A DNA stretch of 64,000 nucleotides from Nocardia xishanensis NBRC 101358. Its GTDB lineage: Bacteria > Actinomycetota > Actinomycetes > Mycobacteriales > Mycobacteriaceae. The notes beneath the pieces are model-generated. The model did not search any database. It was given only the letters and a program-made list of their open reading frames with translations, and was not told where the DNA came from. The stretch lies in NCBI RefSeq assembly GCF_001613365.1, contig NZ_BDCF01000014.1, forward strand, positions 62,001 to 126,000. Direction: 5' to 3'. Position numbers and translations under genes: made by a program. Position 1 is the first letter of the stretch. Every line of letters starts with the position of its first letter. This document shows positions 25,023 through 35,190 of the stretch, in pieces.

Positions 25023-26921
25023 TCAGTCGCTGATGCCGTAGAGGCGCTCCCAGTTGGCGCGGCTGGTGAGTTCGGGCATGGCGGCGCGGTACTGCTCCTG
25101 CAGGGTGGGCAGTTCCTTGCGCAGGCGACGCAGCACGTGGAACGTGCGCCGCAGCAGCGCGCGGGCGCGCGCCTTGTCGCGCTGCCTGACCCGGACGCCG
25201 GACTGCGAGGCGTCGGTGACCACGACATGATCGAACAGCGAGACGTGCCACCAGTGCGCGTCCTCGCGGGTGACCCCGATCAGGCCGTGCTGGGTGCGGC
25301 CGAACCACTGGTTGATCGCGCGCTTGACGAGAACGAGCGCTTCCCGGCTAGGCTCGCCGCCCGCCCGGCGCAACTGGATGTCGGCCGCGCGCACCGGCGG
25401 CGTCGCGGCCGGGTGCTTGATCGTCTCGCTGTAGTCGGCGCGGCTGGTGCGGGCGGCGGCCAGCGCGGCGATACCGCCGTCGCGCAGCACCTTCGGGCCC
25501 TCGAGAAAGTCCTCGATGCCCTGCAACGTCGTGTGCACCAGCCCGTACTGCATGGCGACCAAGTGTTCGGCGATATTGCGGAACAGCTGCTTGGTGATCT
25601 TCTTGCCGTCCAGATCGGCGTGCATGGCTCCGACGATGAGCGAGTTGCGCGTGCTGAAGTAGCGCGCCCAGTCGTCGAAGTCCTTCCAGTAGAAGTCCGC
25701 GTGCCAGACCGCCGCGTTGGGCAGCGTGACGGTGACGAACCCGTGCTCCCGCGCACGCACGCCGTACTCCACGTCGTCCCACTGGAAGAAGATCGGAACC
25801 GGCAGCCCGATCTTCGCGACCACCTCGGCCGGGATCAGGCAGGTCCACCAGGCGTTGTAGCCCGCGTCGACGCGGCGCTCCTGGTTCTTCTTGAGCATGC
25901 TGGTGTTGCGCAGCGCCTTGGGCACCTTCTGGCCGTGCCGCAGCTCGTGCAAGTGCACTTCCTCGGCGCCGACGTTGAGGTAGTCGGGGTTGAGCAGGAA
26001 CAGCATCTGCGCGCCGACCAGCGTGGGTTCCACCGTCATGTTGGCGAAGGCGTTGAGCCGCAGCACCGTTTCCGGTTCGCAGAGGATGTCGTCGTCCATC
26101 AGGATGACGTCGGCGTGCTCGTTCACCGCGGAGACCTCGTAGAGCCCGCGCGTGAAGCCGCCCGCGCCGCCGAGGTTGGGCTGACGGATGTAGCGCAGCT
26201 TGTCGCCGAAGACGGGCTGCACCTCCTGGTACCGCTGCCGGTCCTGCACCAGATCGGTGCCCTGGTCCACGACATAGACCGCGTCGATGGCGGCGAGCAC
26301 GGTGGCGTCGGAGGCCAGCGCGGCCACCGTCTCGGCGCAGTCCGCCGCGCGGTTGAAGGTGCAGATCGCGATGGCGACCGGGCGGATGCGCTCGGGAGCG
26401 ACGGAGGACCAGGTGAGTTCGGAGATGCCGAGCTCGCCGCCGTCGGCGTCGAACTCCAGCCATATCGCGCCGCCGTCGACGTACTGGTCCAGCGGCGCGG
26501 TCAGGGTGAGCGGACCGCTCGCGTCGACCTTCGCGGTGTCGATGATTCTGCGATGGCCCGCGATGTCCGAGGCGACCAGCCTGACCCTGGCCTTCTTTGT
26601 CACGTCGAGCACCATCGTGGCGCGGACCTCGGTGACGGTGGTCCAGCGCTGCCAATAGCTGGCCGCGAACCGGCCGAAGTAAGTATTGGTGTGGGCGGTT
26701 GCGCCCTTGTCCAGGTGCAACGCCAGTCGTTCACGCGTCGAGCGCCCCTTGACCACCGCGTAGAGTTCGTCGCTCACCTTGGCCGAGGGACCGGTGAAGA
26801 TGCCGCGCTGCAGGACCAACCTGTCCGGTGCCCGGTGATCGGCACGCAACGAAGCGGGCGCGGCGGCGGGCGTAGCGTGATCGTTCGATTCGGTAACGGC
26901 CTGGGTAGCCGACTGCTCCAT
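25023..26921 (-). CDS. glfT2: Galactofuranosyltransferase GlfT2
   Basis: A 632-residue processive enzyme that builds the beta-1,5/beta-1,6 galactan with UDP-Galf. An N-terminal beta-sandwich (FAASYWQRWTTVTEVRATM) precedes the GT-A domain: AIAICTFNRAADC, VVDQGTDLV, QPNLGGAGGFTRG, the metal triad DDD at 276-278, YNAWWTC near 355, the catalytic base region WDDVEYG at 381-387 and WHADFYW with His407. The C-terminal helical domain forms the tetramer in the mycobacterial enzyme. ATG 26921 (GAGGA upstream) is preferred to the TTG at 27002. Unlike mycobacteria, glf is not adjacent; a GtrA gene lies upstream on the same strand. Confidence 0.93.
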   Translation of the reverse strand: MEQSATQAVTESNDHATPAAAPASLRADHRAPDRLVLQRGIFTGPSAKVSDELYAVVKGRSTRERLALHLDKGATAHTNTYFGRFAASYWQRWTTVTEVRATMVLDVTKKARVRLVASDIAGHRRIIDTAKVDASGPLTLTAPLDQYVDGGAIWLEFDADGGELGISELTWSSVAPERIRPVAIAICTFNRAADCAETVAALASDATVLAAIDAVYVVDQGTDLVQDRQRYQEVQPVFGDKLRYIRQPNLGGAGGFTRGLYEVSAVNEHADVILMDDDILCEPETVLRLNAFANMTVEPTLVGAQMLFLLNPDYLNVGAEEVHLHELRHGQKVPKALRNTSMLKKNQERRVDAGYNAWWTCLIPAEVVAKIGLPVPIFFQWDDVEYGVRAREHGFVTVTLPNAAVWHADFYWKDFDDWARYFSTRNSLIVGAMHADLDGKKITKQLFRNIAEHLVAMQYGLVHTTLQGIEDFLEGPKVLRDGGIAALAAARTSRADYSETIKHPAATPPVRAADIQLRRAGGEPSREALVLVKRAINQWFGRTQHGLIGVTREDAHWWHVSLFDHVVVTDASQSGVRVRQRDKARARALLRRTFHVLRRLRKELPTLQEQYRAAMPELTSRANWERLYGISD

Positions 26922-27048
26922 GAAGTCCTCGAAATCCTCATTTATTGCCGACGGGACAGACGTGTCCCTGGATACCGTTCGCGGCGGGAGCGAGGATATC
27001 AACCGACGTCGGACCCTGCCCGTCCAGCAACCAGGGGTACCTCACCCG

Positions 27049-27684
27049 TTATTGTTGCTGTTTGTTTGCCAGTTCGCCGGTAAAGACGAATTTGTCATAG
27101 GCCCAATACCGGAAGACCACCGCGACGATCTGTCCGACCAGGGTTCCCGAGATGTTGTCCGACAGCGGGCTCGACAGGTCCAGAACGTAGCGGGAGAAGC
27201 CGAGGCAGCCCAGTTGCAGGCCGATGGCGATCACGTTGAACACCGCGTAGAGCAGATACTCCCGCGCCGGATTATCGGTCTGCTGGTGGCCGAAGGTCCA
27301 CCACTTGTTGCCGAAATAGGTCACCACCGTCGCGACCGCGATCGCGATGATCTTGGCGGGCAGGGGCGAGTGGTAAAGCACGCCTTCGCCGCCCCAGAAC
27401 ACCAGCGCGTTGTAGGTGCCCGCGTCGACCAGGAAGCCGATCGCGCCGACCACGAGGAAGGCCGCGCCCTTGCGCAGCGCGCCTACCACCTTGACGGTCA
27501 GCGGCTCGCCGGTGACGGACTCGGACGCGGGCCGCGCCGGTTCGTCCTGCGCGGATCGAGTGGAGCGCTCGGGAACGGACACGGGCTGCTCGGGGGAAGA
27601 CACCGGGCGACGGTACCCCAGCACCCGAACGCCTCGGGTGCGCGCCGGAGGCCGTGCGCCATGTACCCTCCCGGTGTTCCCCAT
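27049..27684 (-). CDS. GtrA-family small membrane protein
   Basis: Up to 211 residues. A polar N-terminal tail of about 70 residues is followed by four predicted helices with GtrA hallmarks: AAFLVVGAIGFLVDAGTYNALV, VVTYFGNKWWTFGH, EYLLYAVFNVIAIGLQ and VGQIVAVVFRYWAYDKFVF. GtrA proteins are thought to move or scaffold polyprenyl-phosphate sugars. It is divergent from a family-2 glycosyltransferase 28 bases away, the classic partner. ATG 27684 and GTG 27603 are both possible starts; a TACCCT-like element near 27665 on the minus strand would favour 27603. Confidence 0.85.
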   Translation of the reverse strand: MGNTGRVHGARPPARTRGVRVLGYRRPVSSPEQPVSVPERSTRSAQDEPARPASESVTGEPLTVKVVGALRKGAAFLVVGAIGFLVDAGTYNALVFWGGEGVLYHSPLPAKIIAIAVATVVTYFGNKWWTFGHQQTDNPAREYLLYAVFNVIAIGLQLGCLGFSRYVLDLSSPLSDNISGTLVGQIVAVVFRYWAYDKFVFTGELANKQQQ

Positions 27685-27712
27685 TCACGCCGACATCGAG
27701 GAATGACCCCGG

Positions 27713-28702
27713 GTGGACTCCACCGAGCTTCGTATTGCCGCCGTGGTCCCGTGCCACAACGAGGAGGCCTCGGTGGCCAAGGTCGTCGCCGACCTGCAGG
27801 CCGCCGTGCCGGGAATCGTCGTCTACGTCTACGACAACCTGAGCACCGACCGGACCTCCGAGCTCGCCCGTGAGGCAGGCGCGATCGTCCGTCAGGAACA
27901 CACCAAGGGCAAGGGCAACGTGGTGCGGCGCGCTTTCGCCGACATCGAGGCCGACGTCTACCTGATGATCGACGGCGACGACACCTACGAGGCCGGCGAC
28001 GCCCCGCTGATGATCAAGACGCTGCTCGACGGCCCCTACGATCACGTGCTCGGCGTGCGCAAGCAGGATGCCACCGGCACCGCGTACCGCGCAGGCCACG
28101 AGACCGGCAACCGGGTGCTCAACGGCGTGGTCGGCAAGGTATTCGGCGAGAACGTCGAAGACATGCTCAGCGGCTTCCGGGTGTTCTCGCGCCGCTTCGT
28201 CAAGAGCTTCCCCGCGGTTTCCCGCGAGTTCGAGATCGAGACCGAGCTGACCGTGCACTCACTGCACCTGCGGGTGCCGCAGACCGCAGTGCCGGTCGGA
28301 TTCCGCGATCGCCCGGCGGGCAGCGAATCCAAGTTGCGCACCTACCACGACGGTTTCAAGATCCTGGCGCTGATCATCGGCCTGGCCAGGCACGAGCGAC
28401 CGGTCGCGTTCTACGGTCTGTTCGGCACGCTGAGCTGGCTCATCTCGATCGTGCTGACGATCCCGATCGTCATCGAGTTCACCAGGACGCACGAGGTTCC
28501 GCGCTTCCCCACCCTGTTCCTCGGCTTCACCCTGCTGCTGCTGGGCAGCCTGGCCTGGACCGCGGGATTGATCCTCGACGGCATCCGCCGTTCCCGCCAC
28601 GAGGCGGCGCGCCTGGTCTACCTGCGGTATTCGGCGGTCGCGGCGGACGACGACCCGTTCCGAAACGGCGGTGACGCGCAGACCCGTGGGAACGCGCGGT
28701 GA
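27713..28702 (+). CDS. Polyprenyl-phosphate glycosyltransferase (GT2) with C-terminal membrane anchor
   Basis: A 329-residue enzyme. The GT-A domain has VVPCHNEEASVAKV, the DNLSTDRT donor loop and the metal motif DGDD at 87-90, then SGFRVFSRRFVKSFP and the acidic REFEIETELTVHS, as in dolichol- or polyprenol-phosphate sugar synthases. Two helices at about 233-255 and 266-290 anchor it. It should attach a sugar from a nucleotide donor to decaprenyl phosphate on the cytoplasmic face. The nearest mycobacterial idea is PgfS (Rv3631), which works with a GtrA protein and makes a hexosamine donor; that parallel is inference. GTG start follows GAGGA; overlaps the next gene by four bases. Confidence 0.85.
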   Translation: MDSTELRIAAVVPCHNEEASVAKVVADLQAAVPGIVVYVYDNLSTDRTSELAREAGAIVRQEHTKGKGNVVRRAFADIEADVYLMIDGDDTYEAGDAPLMIKTLLDGPYDHVLGVRKQDATGTAYRAGHETGNRVLNGVVGKVFGENVEDMLSGFRVFSRRFVKSFPAVSREFEIETELTVHSLHLRVPQTAVPVGFRDRPAGSESKLRTYHDGFKILALIIGLARHERPVAFYGLFGTLSWLISIVLTIPIVIEFTRTHEVPRFPTLFLGFTLLLLGSLAWTAGLILDGIRRSRHEAARLVYLRYSAVAADDDPFRNGGDAQTRGNAR

Positions 28703-30360
28703 CCACGTCCGCCGATAGAGGCACCACCGAAGAGACCGAAGCGGGCTCGGCGCAGACCAACGGATCGGGCCACAAGGACGGCGCACCGGCCTCCGCTGAC
28801 GTGGGCAAGACTGCGTCCGAGGCCGAAGCCGATGCGCGCGAACAGGATTCGGCAACCGATTCGAAGCCGCCCGGCGCGGTCCGGAAGGCCGCCCGCGCCA
28901 TCGTGACTCGCTTCGGCGCGGCGACAATCGCTTTCGCCGTGCTCACCACGCTCTTCGGCACGTTGTTCACCGTGCTCACCCCGCCGTTCTGGGGCCACGA
29001 CGAGATCACCCAGTTCGGTCGCGCCTATCAGGTCGCCTACGGCGGGTTCCTGCCGCAGCAGATTCATGACGATCGCGGTCTCGCCTACGGCGGCGATGTG
29101 CCCGCGAACATCGACGCGCTGATGGGCTATTCGTTCCGCGACTACCAGGACAACCCGGAAGAGCCGGGCGCGATGGTGTCCGATCCCGGCGCGTACGACC
29201 GGCTGAAGAGCGCCCAGGTCGATTCGCCGATGGAATCGGTATGGTTCACCAACACCGCCGCCTACTCCCCGGTGCCGTATGTGCCCGCCGCCGTCGGCAT
29301 CCGGGCCGCCGCGCTGCTCGACCTGGACGTGGGCTCGATGGTGATCCTGACCAGGCTCGCTGGTCTGCTCGCCTATCTGGTCGTGGTCGGTTTCGGCCTG
29401 TACGCGCTGCGCGCGCACCGCGTGCAGTGGCTCGCGTTCACCGTCGCCGTGCTGCCGATCGCGGTGTTCCAGGCGGGCACGGTCACCGCCGACACCCTCA
29501 CCAACGCGTTGGCCATCATGGTCTCCGCGCTGCTGATCAAGGCGCTGTTCCTCGGCAACGGGCTGACCCGTACCGAGACGGTCGCGTTGCTCGGCGCGAC
29601 GGTGCTGCTTCCGGTCAGCAAGCCGACCTATGTGCTGCTCGCCATGCTCGTTGTGCTCGTTCCGGTGGACCGCTTCGCGTTCTTCGGCGCCGCGGCGGGT
29701 TCCGGCTTCACCTGGCGACGACTCGTGCCGTGGGCGTTCGCCGCCGCGGGCGCGCTCGCCTTCGCGGTCTGGATGAAGATCGCCGCGCCGACCGGCGACG
29801 GCATGAGCCTGATGCGGCCGCGCCACCAGTGGTACACCGTCAAGCCCGGTGAACAGCTCGGCGAGATCCTCGGCGATCCGCTGCACTTCCTGGACGTCTT
29901 CGGCGACAGCATCTTCTACCGCGATCAGCGCTGGTTCACCCAGTTCTTCGGCGAGCTCGGCTTCGCCTACATCGACGTGCCCGCCATCGCGGTGCTGGCC
30001 TGCCTGCTCGCTTTCGCGGTGAGCATCGGCATCGCCGACCGGATGAACCCGCGCACCGCCACGTTCGTGCGCACGCTGGTCGTCGCGCTCACCGCGGCGG
30101 CCAGCGTCGCGATGATCTACGTGACGCTGTACATGTCGTTCACGCCGGTCGGCTACTACATCATCGACGGCGTGCAGGGACGATACTTCGTGCCGCTGGC
30201 GTTGATCGCCTTCGCGGCGCTGCTGCGCTGGATGCCGTTGCGGCTCAGCGACGCCCGTGGGAAGGCGCCGGGGCGGGGCGCGGCCGTCACGATCGTCGTC
30301 GCGAGCTCGGTCGCGCTGATCGCCTCGGTCGCGAAGTACAGCACGATCGTCTGGGGCTGA
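28699..30360 (+). CDS. DUF2142 multi-pass membrane protein, probable GT-C glycosyltransferase
   Basis: A 553-residue protein with a disordered Glu/Ser/Ala N terminus of about 65 residues and roughly ten membrane helices. The first outside loop holds PPFWGHDEITQFGRAYQVAYGG, with the acidic pair after the first helix typical of GT-C enzymes, and the late loop DGVQGRYFVPLALIAF is the DUF2142 hallmark. GT-C enzymes transfer sugars from polyprenyl phosphates outside the membrane. Its GTGA overlap with the polyprenyl-phosphate glycosyltransferase gene suggests the pair makes and uses one lipid-linked sugar, probably to decorate wall polysaccharide. Acceptor unknown. Confidence 0.8.
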   Translation: MTTSADRGTTEETEAGSAQTNGSGHKDGAPASADVGKTASEAEADAREQDSATDSKPPGAVRKAARAIVTRFGAATIAFAVLTTLFGTLFTVLTPPFWGHDEITQFGRAYQVAYGGFLPQQIHDDRGLAYGGDVPANIDALMGYSFRDYQDNPEEPGAMVSDPGAYDRLKSAQVDSPMESVWFTNTAAYSPVPYVPAAVGIRAAALLDLDVGSMVILTRLAGLLAYLVVVGFGLYALRAHRVQWLAFTVAVLPIAVFQAGTVTADTLTNALAIMVSALLIKALFLGNGLTRTETVALLGATVLLPVSKPTYVLLAMLVVLVPVDRFAFFGAAAGSGFTWRRLVPWAFAAAGALAFAVWMKIAAPTGDGMSLMRPRHQWYTVKPGEQLGEILGDPLHFLDVFGDSIFYRDQRWFTQFFGELGFAYIDVPAIAVLACLLAFAVSIGIADRMNPRTATFVRTLVVALTAAASVAMIYVTLYMSFTPVGYYIIDGVQGRYFVPLALIAFAALLRWMPLRLSDARGKAPGRGAAVTIVVASSVALIASVAKYSTIVWG

Positions 30361-30471
30361 TCCCCGCCCGCTCCGCCGCGCTGAATCCCGCTCCACAGGG
30401 CCGAACCCGGCGCGCCGCTACATCGAGATTCTTTCGGCGGAGCACGAACGGCAGTTGGCGGACCCGGTCGG

Positions 30472-31785
<1,314 letters not shown>

Positions 31786-32505
31786 ATGCTGATGAGGAAA
31801 TTCGCCGCTACCTCGGCGCTGCTGATCGCCGCCCTCGGCGTCACCGCAGGCACCGTCAACGCGGCCCCCGAAGCTCCCGCCGAGACCGGCGCCATCAACT
31901 TCACCGCCAAGTCCACCGAAACCCAGTCCGTCATCACCCTCGACTCCGGCTCGCTGGTCGTCGAAGACGACGCGCTGAAGATCAAGGCCACCGATGGCAC
32001 CGTTGTCGCCGGAACCCCGCTGAAGTTCCGCGTCGACGACTTCGAGTTCCCGATCGCCGCGGAGATCTCCGACCGCACCGCGACCCTGACCCCGCAGCTC
32101 GATGTCGACAAGGCCGTGTACAAGCCGGTCGCCCTGCCCTACGAGGACAAGGCGCCGTGGAAGAACGAGTACGACCGTGAGCTCGCCGCGTTCAACCGCA
32201 TGAAGGACACCATCGGCATGGGCGCCACCATCGGCACCCTGGTCGGTGGCCTCGGCGGCGGCGCCGTCGGCTGCGTCCTCGGCGGCATCGCGGGCGCGAC
32301 CGTCGCGTCGGCGACCATCGTCGGCCTGTTCGGTCCGTTCATTCCGGCCGCTGCCGTCGGCTGCATCGGTGGCATCCTGGCCGTGGGCGCCCTGGGTGCC
32401 CTCGCGGGTCAGATCTTCATCACCGCCCCGGTGGCGATCGGTGCTGCGATCCAGTACTTCACCACCATCAACCAGCCGTTCGTGGCCCCGCCCGCGGCCA
32501 AGTAG
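31786..32505 (+). CDS. Secreted protein with glycine-rich hydrophobic C-terminal half
   Basis: A 239-residue exported protein I cannot assign to a function. A signal peptide MLMRKFAATSALLIAALG ... NAAPEA is followed by a soluble beta-rich part to about residue 115. Two long Gly/Ala-rich hydrophobic segments come next (IGMGATIGTLVGGLGGGAVGCVLGGIAG and VGCIGGILAVGALGALAGQIF), then a Pro/Ala tail. Paired cysteines in VGCVLGG and VGCIGG could form a disulfide between the segments. The pattern suggests a membrane-inserting or membrane-associated exported protein. It has its own terminator and a truncated relative of the signal peptide 385 bases downstream. Confidence 0.8.
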   Translation: MLMRKFAATSALLIAALGVTAGTVNAAPEAPAETGAINFTAKSTETQSVITLDSGSLVVEDDALKIKATDGTVVAGTPLKFRVDDFEFPIAAEISDRTATLTPQLDVDKAVYKPVALPYEDKAPWKNEYDRELAAFNRMKDTIGMGATIGTLVGGLGGGAVGCVLGGIAGATVASATIVGLFGPFIPAAAVGCIGGILAVGALGALAGQIFITAPVAIGAAIQYFTTINQPFVAPPAAK

Positions 32506-32890
32506 TTCCGAACGGCTTGCCGCACAACTGAACACGCGCGACTGAGTCGCGAACAGAAGGCTCCGCCCGGTTCGACCGGGCGGGGCTTTCGCGCGCCGGG
32601 CGGCGTTGCCTGCCACGCAGACGCGCCACGACGCGGCGCACACTTCCCGCAACCCGTTCGACGCCAGACACGATCGCCACATTCCGAGCCGCCGCGCGCT
32701 CGAGCTGGACAAAAGTTCAAGTTCTGACGTCGACGTGGAGCCGGAGACCGAACGGCTCCGAACAGGGAATTATCTGAGCGGCCCGGTGATCGAGTGAACA
32801 CAATCTTAACATTACCGATTCGTACGGTTACCAATTGTTTTCGACTCCGCGCGAAATTCCCGGCACACTGCGAATAAGTGATTCGGACAA
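32506..32890. other. Intergenic region between the two related signal-peptide genes
   Basis: 385 bases. The first part holds the terminator of the secreted-protein gene (32560-32586). The last 90 bases are AT-richer (around 32805-32850) and probably carry a promoter for the short frame at 32891. No other gene is supported. Confidence 0.5.
32560..32586 (+). terminator. Terminator of the secreted-protein gene
   Basis: A 12-bp stem (32560-32571 with 32575-32586, one G-T pair) around a TCG loop, followed by TTTCG. It begins 55 bases after the stop codon. Confidence 0.8.
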
Positions 32891-33004
32891 ATGCTGATGA
32901 GGAAATTCGCCGCAACCGCCTGGCTGCTGGTCGCCGTCTTGGCGGGCACCGCCGCCGCGACCGACCACCCCGAGTCGGCCCCGTCACCGCACCGTTCCCG
33001 GTGA
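32891..33004 (+). CDS. 37-residue peptide sharing the upstream gene's signal peptide; short secreted peptide or relic
   Basis: The frame starts ATGCTGATGAGGAAATTCGC, identical over more than 20 bases to the start of the secreted-protein gene at 31786, and reads MLMRKFAATAWLLVAVLAGTAAATDHPESAPS to a stop after 37 codons. The signal sequence is intact, with a plausible cleavage site, but the mature part is only about 14 residues. It is either a remnant of a tandem duplication whose body was deleted, or a genuine small exported peptide. It is too short for usual gene callers. Confidence 0.5.
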   Translation: MLMRKFAATAWLLVAVLAGTAAATDHPESAPSPHRSR

Positions 33005-33078
33005 GCTGAGTCGATACGCCGAGTACCCGCCCCGGGCACGGGCCCGGGGCGGGATGAGACTCGTCCGGCCGACCGTGA

Positions 33079-34071
33079 TCAGGCCGTCCGAGCCTGCTCC
33101 AATTGCTCGAACCTGGTGCGCACGAAGCGCGCGACCCGGCCGAGCGCAGCCCTGGATTCGGGCAGGTTCGGCGCGATGCTCATGAACGCGTGCACCTGGC
33201 CACGCCACAGCTCCACCGCGTGCGGCACGCCCGCCACGGTGAGCCGCCGCGCCATCAGCTCGCAGTCGTAGCGCAGCACCTCGTCCTCGGCAGCGACCAT
33301 CAGCACCGGTGGCAGCCCGGCGAGCGCACCGTTCACCGGCGAGAGCAGCGGATCGAGCGCGCCGTCGATCTCGGCGCCGAGCTTCACGACCGCCTCCAGC
33401 GCCGACAGCGGGATATAAGGGTCACGCGCGACGTTGACGTGATCGCGTTTGGCCGCGTAATCCAGATCCAGCAGCGGGCTCAGGCCGATCAATCCGGCCG
33501 GCGCGGGCAGCCCGGCCTCTATCGCCCGCAACGCGGTCGCGAAACTCAGATAGCCGCCCGCGGAATCTCCGGCGAAGACTATTCGCGCCGGATCGGCGCC
33601 GTGCCGAAGCAGCCAGCGGTAGGCGGTGAGGCAATCCTCGATCGACCCGCCGATGCTGCCCGCGGGCAGCTGGCGATAGTCGACGTTGACCACCGGCAGA
33701 CCGATGCGCCGAGCGAGGCTGGCCGCCACCGGCCGGTGCGTCTCCAGTCCGCAGACCGCGAACCCGCCGCCGTGCATGTACAGCACCGCGCCGTGCCGCA
33801 TGGCTCGCGCCGCTCCGGCGGGGCGCACGATCTCCATTCGGAAGCCACCCAGCCTGACCTGTTCGCGGTCGATGCCGTGCGGGGCCGGACGCAGCCGGGC
33901 CAGCCCGTCGATGGCGAACGCGCCGAACGGGATGGTGGCCCTGGTGATCGGCGCGACCCGCAACATCGGCCGCACCACCCCGCGGCAGGTCGCCAGCAGC
34001 AGCCGCGCCGCCGCGCTCGGGCCGTCCGGATTCATCACGACGGCGGAGCCCTCGATCGTGGTCGCTGTCAT
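33079..34071 (-). CDS. Alpha/beta hydrolase, hormone-sensitive-lipase family
   Basis: A 330-residue esterase. The oxyanion motif HGGGF is at 100-104 and the nucleophile elbow GDSAGG at 168-173 with Ser170. The Asp lies in AAEDEVLRYDCE and the His in GQVHAFMS. These are hallmarks of the HSL/LipH-type group that hydrolyses short- to medium-chain esters. No signal peptide, so cytoplasmic. Stands alone between the secreted-protein locus and rmlA. Mycobacteria hold many such Lip enzymes; substrate not predictable. Confidence 0.85.
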   Translation of the reverse strand: MTATTIEGSAVVMNPDGPSAAARLLLATCRGVVRPMLRVAPITRATIPFGAFAIDGLARLRPAPHGIDREQVRLGGFRMEIVRPAGAARAMRHGAVLYMHGGGFAVCGLETHRPVAASLARRIGLPVVNVDYRQLPAGSIGGSIEDCLTAYRWLLRHGADPARIVFAGDSAGGYLSFATALRAIEAGLPAPAGLIGLSPLLDLDYAAKRDHVNVARDPYIPLSALEAVVKLGAEIDGALDPLLSPVNGALAGLPPVLMVAAEDEVLRYDCELMARRLTVAGVPHAVELWRGQVHAFMSIAPNLPESRAALGRVARFVRTRFEQLEQARTA

Positions 34072-34315
34072 CGCGCACCTACCTCACCCTGGCGCGCCGA
34101 ACCCGGCCTGGCGGAACCGAACCCGTTCAGCCGGGGCCGCGGGCGAGTGTCGGCGCTGACATCTCACACATTCGTGTTTCAGAAGACCACGGAAAGTGTG
34201 ACCTCTGCAACATCAATCGCCCGGCGCGCCGGGCGGCGAAACGTTCGTGATCAATTCGTGCACGAGTCGGAACCTCCCCGAATCCGGGAGCGGCCGAACT
34301 GGCAGACTCCAGAGC

Positions 34316-35188
34316 ATGCGCGGAATCATCTTGGCGGGCGGCACCGGTTCCCGGCTTCACCCGATCACGCGCGGGGTGAGCAAGCAGCTGGTGCCGGTCT
34401 ACGACAAACCGATGGTCTACTACCCGCTGTCCACCCTGATGCTCGCGGGCATCAAGGACATCCTGGTGATCACCACACCGGAGGACGCCGCGGCGTTCGC
34501 CAGGCTGCTCGGCGACGGCTCCCAGTTCGGCATCTCGATCAGCTACGTCGTGCAGCCCGAGCCGGACGGCCTCGCGCGCGCCTTCGTGCTCGGCGCGGAT
34601 CACATCGGCAGCGAGTGCGCCGCGCTCGTGCTCGGCGACAACATCTTCCACGGCCCCGGGCTGGGCACCAGCCTGAACCGGTTCGCCGGGATCGACGGCG
34701 GTGCGGTGTTCGCCTACTGGGTGTCGGACCCGACCGCCTACGGCGTCGTCGAGTTCACCGAAGGACGTGCGGTGTCGATCGAGGAGAAGCCCAAGGTCCC
34801 GCGCTCCAACTACGCGATTCCCGGGCTGTACTTCTACGACAACGACGTGGTGGAGATCGCCCGCGGCCTGCGGCCTTCGGCCCGCGGCGAATACGAGATC
34901 ACCGACATCAACCGCGCCTACCTGGAACAGGAACGGCTGCGGGTCGACGTGCTCGCCCGCGGCACCGCCTGGCTGGACACCGGCACCTTCGACTCGCTGC
35001 TCGACGCCGCCAACTACGTGCGCACCATCGAGGAGCGGCAGGGTCTGAAGATCGGCGTGCCGGAGGAGGTCGCCTGGCGGATGGGGTATATCGACGACGA
35101 GCAGTTGCGCGCCCGCGCCGAGCCGCTCGTCCGATCCGGCTACGGCGGCTACCTGCTCGATCTGCTGGAACGCGGACGGGATTGGTGA
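34316..35188 (+). CDS. rmlA: Glucose-1-phosphate thymidylyltransferase RmlA
   Basis: A 290-residue nucleotidyltransferase making dTDP-glucose, the first step of dTDP-rhamnose synthesis and normally feedback-inhibited by the end product. Signature [17 protein letters not shown] near the start binds the nucleotide phosphates; [28 protein letters not shown] and [15 protein letters not shown] are canonical. ATG 34316 is chosen because [12 protein letters not shown] is the conserved start. rmlC follows at once. Confidence 0.94.
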   Translation: MRGIILAGGTGSRLHPITRGVSKQLVPVYDKPMVYYPLSTLMLAGIKDILVITTPEDAAAFARLLGDGSQFGISISYVVQPEPDGLARAFVLGADHIGSECAALVLGDNIFHGPGLGTSLNRFAGIDGGAVFAYWVSDPTAYGVVEFTEGRAVSIEEKPKVPRSNYAIPGLYFYDNDVVEIARGLRPSARGEYEITDINRAYLEQERLRVDVLARGTAWLDTGTFDSLLDAANYVRTIEERQGLKIGVPEEVAWRMGYIDDEQLRARAEPLVRSGYGGYLLDLLERGRDW

Positions 35189-35190
35189 GC

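Noticed and set aside
34157..34206. Separated TCACAC / GTGTGA repeat upstream of rmlA
   Set aside because: The arms are six bases and about 35 bases apart; easily chance.
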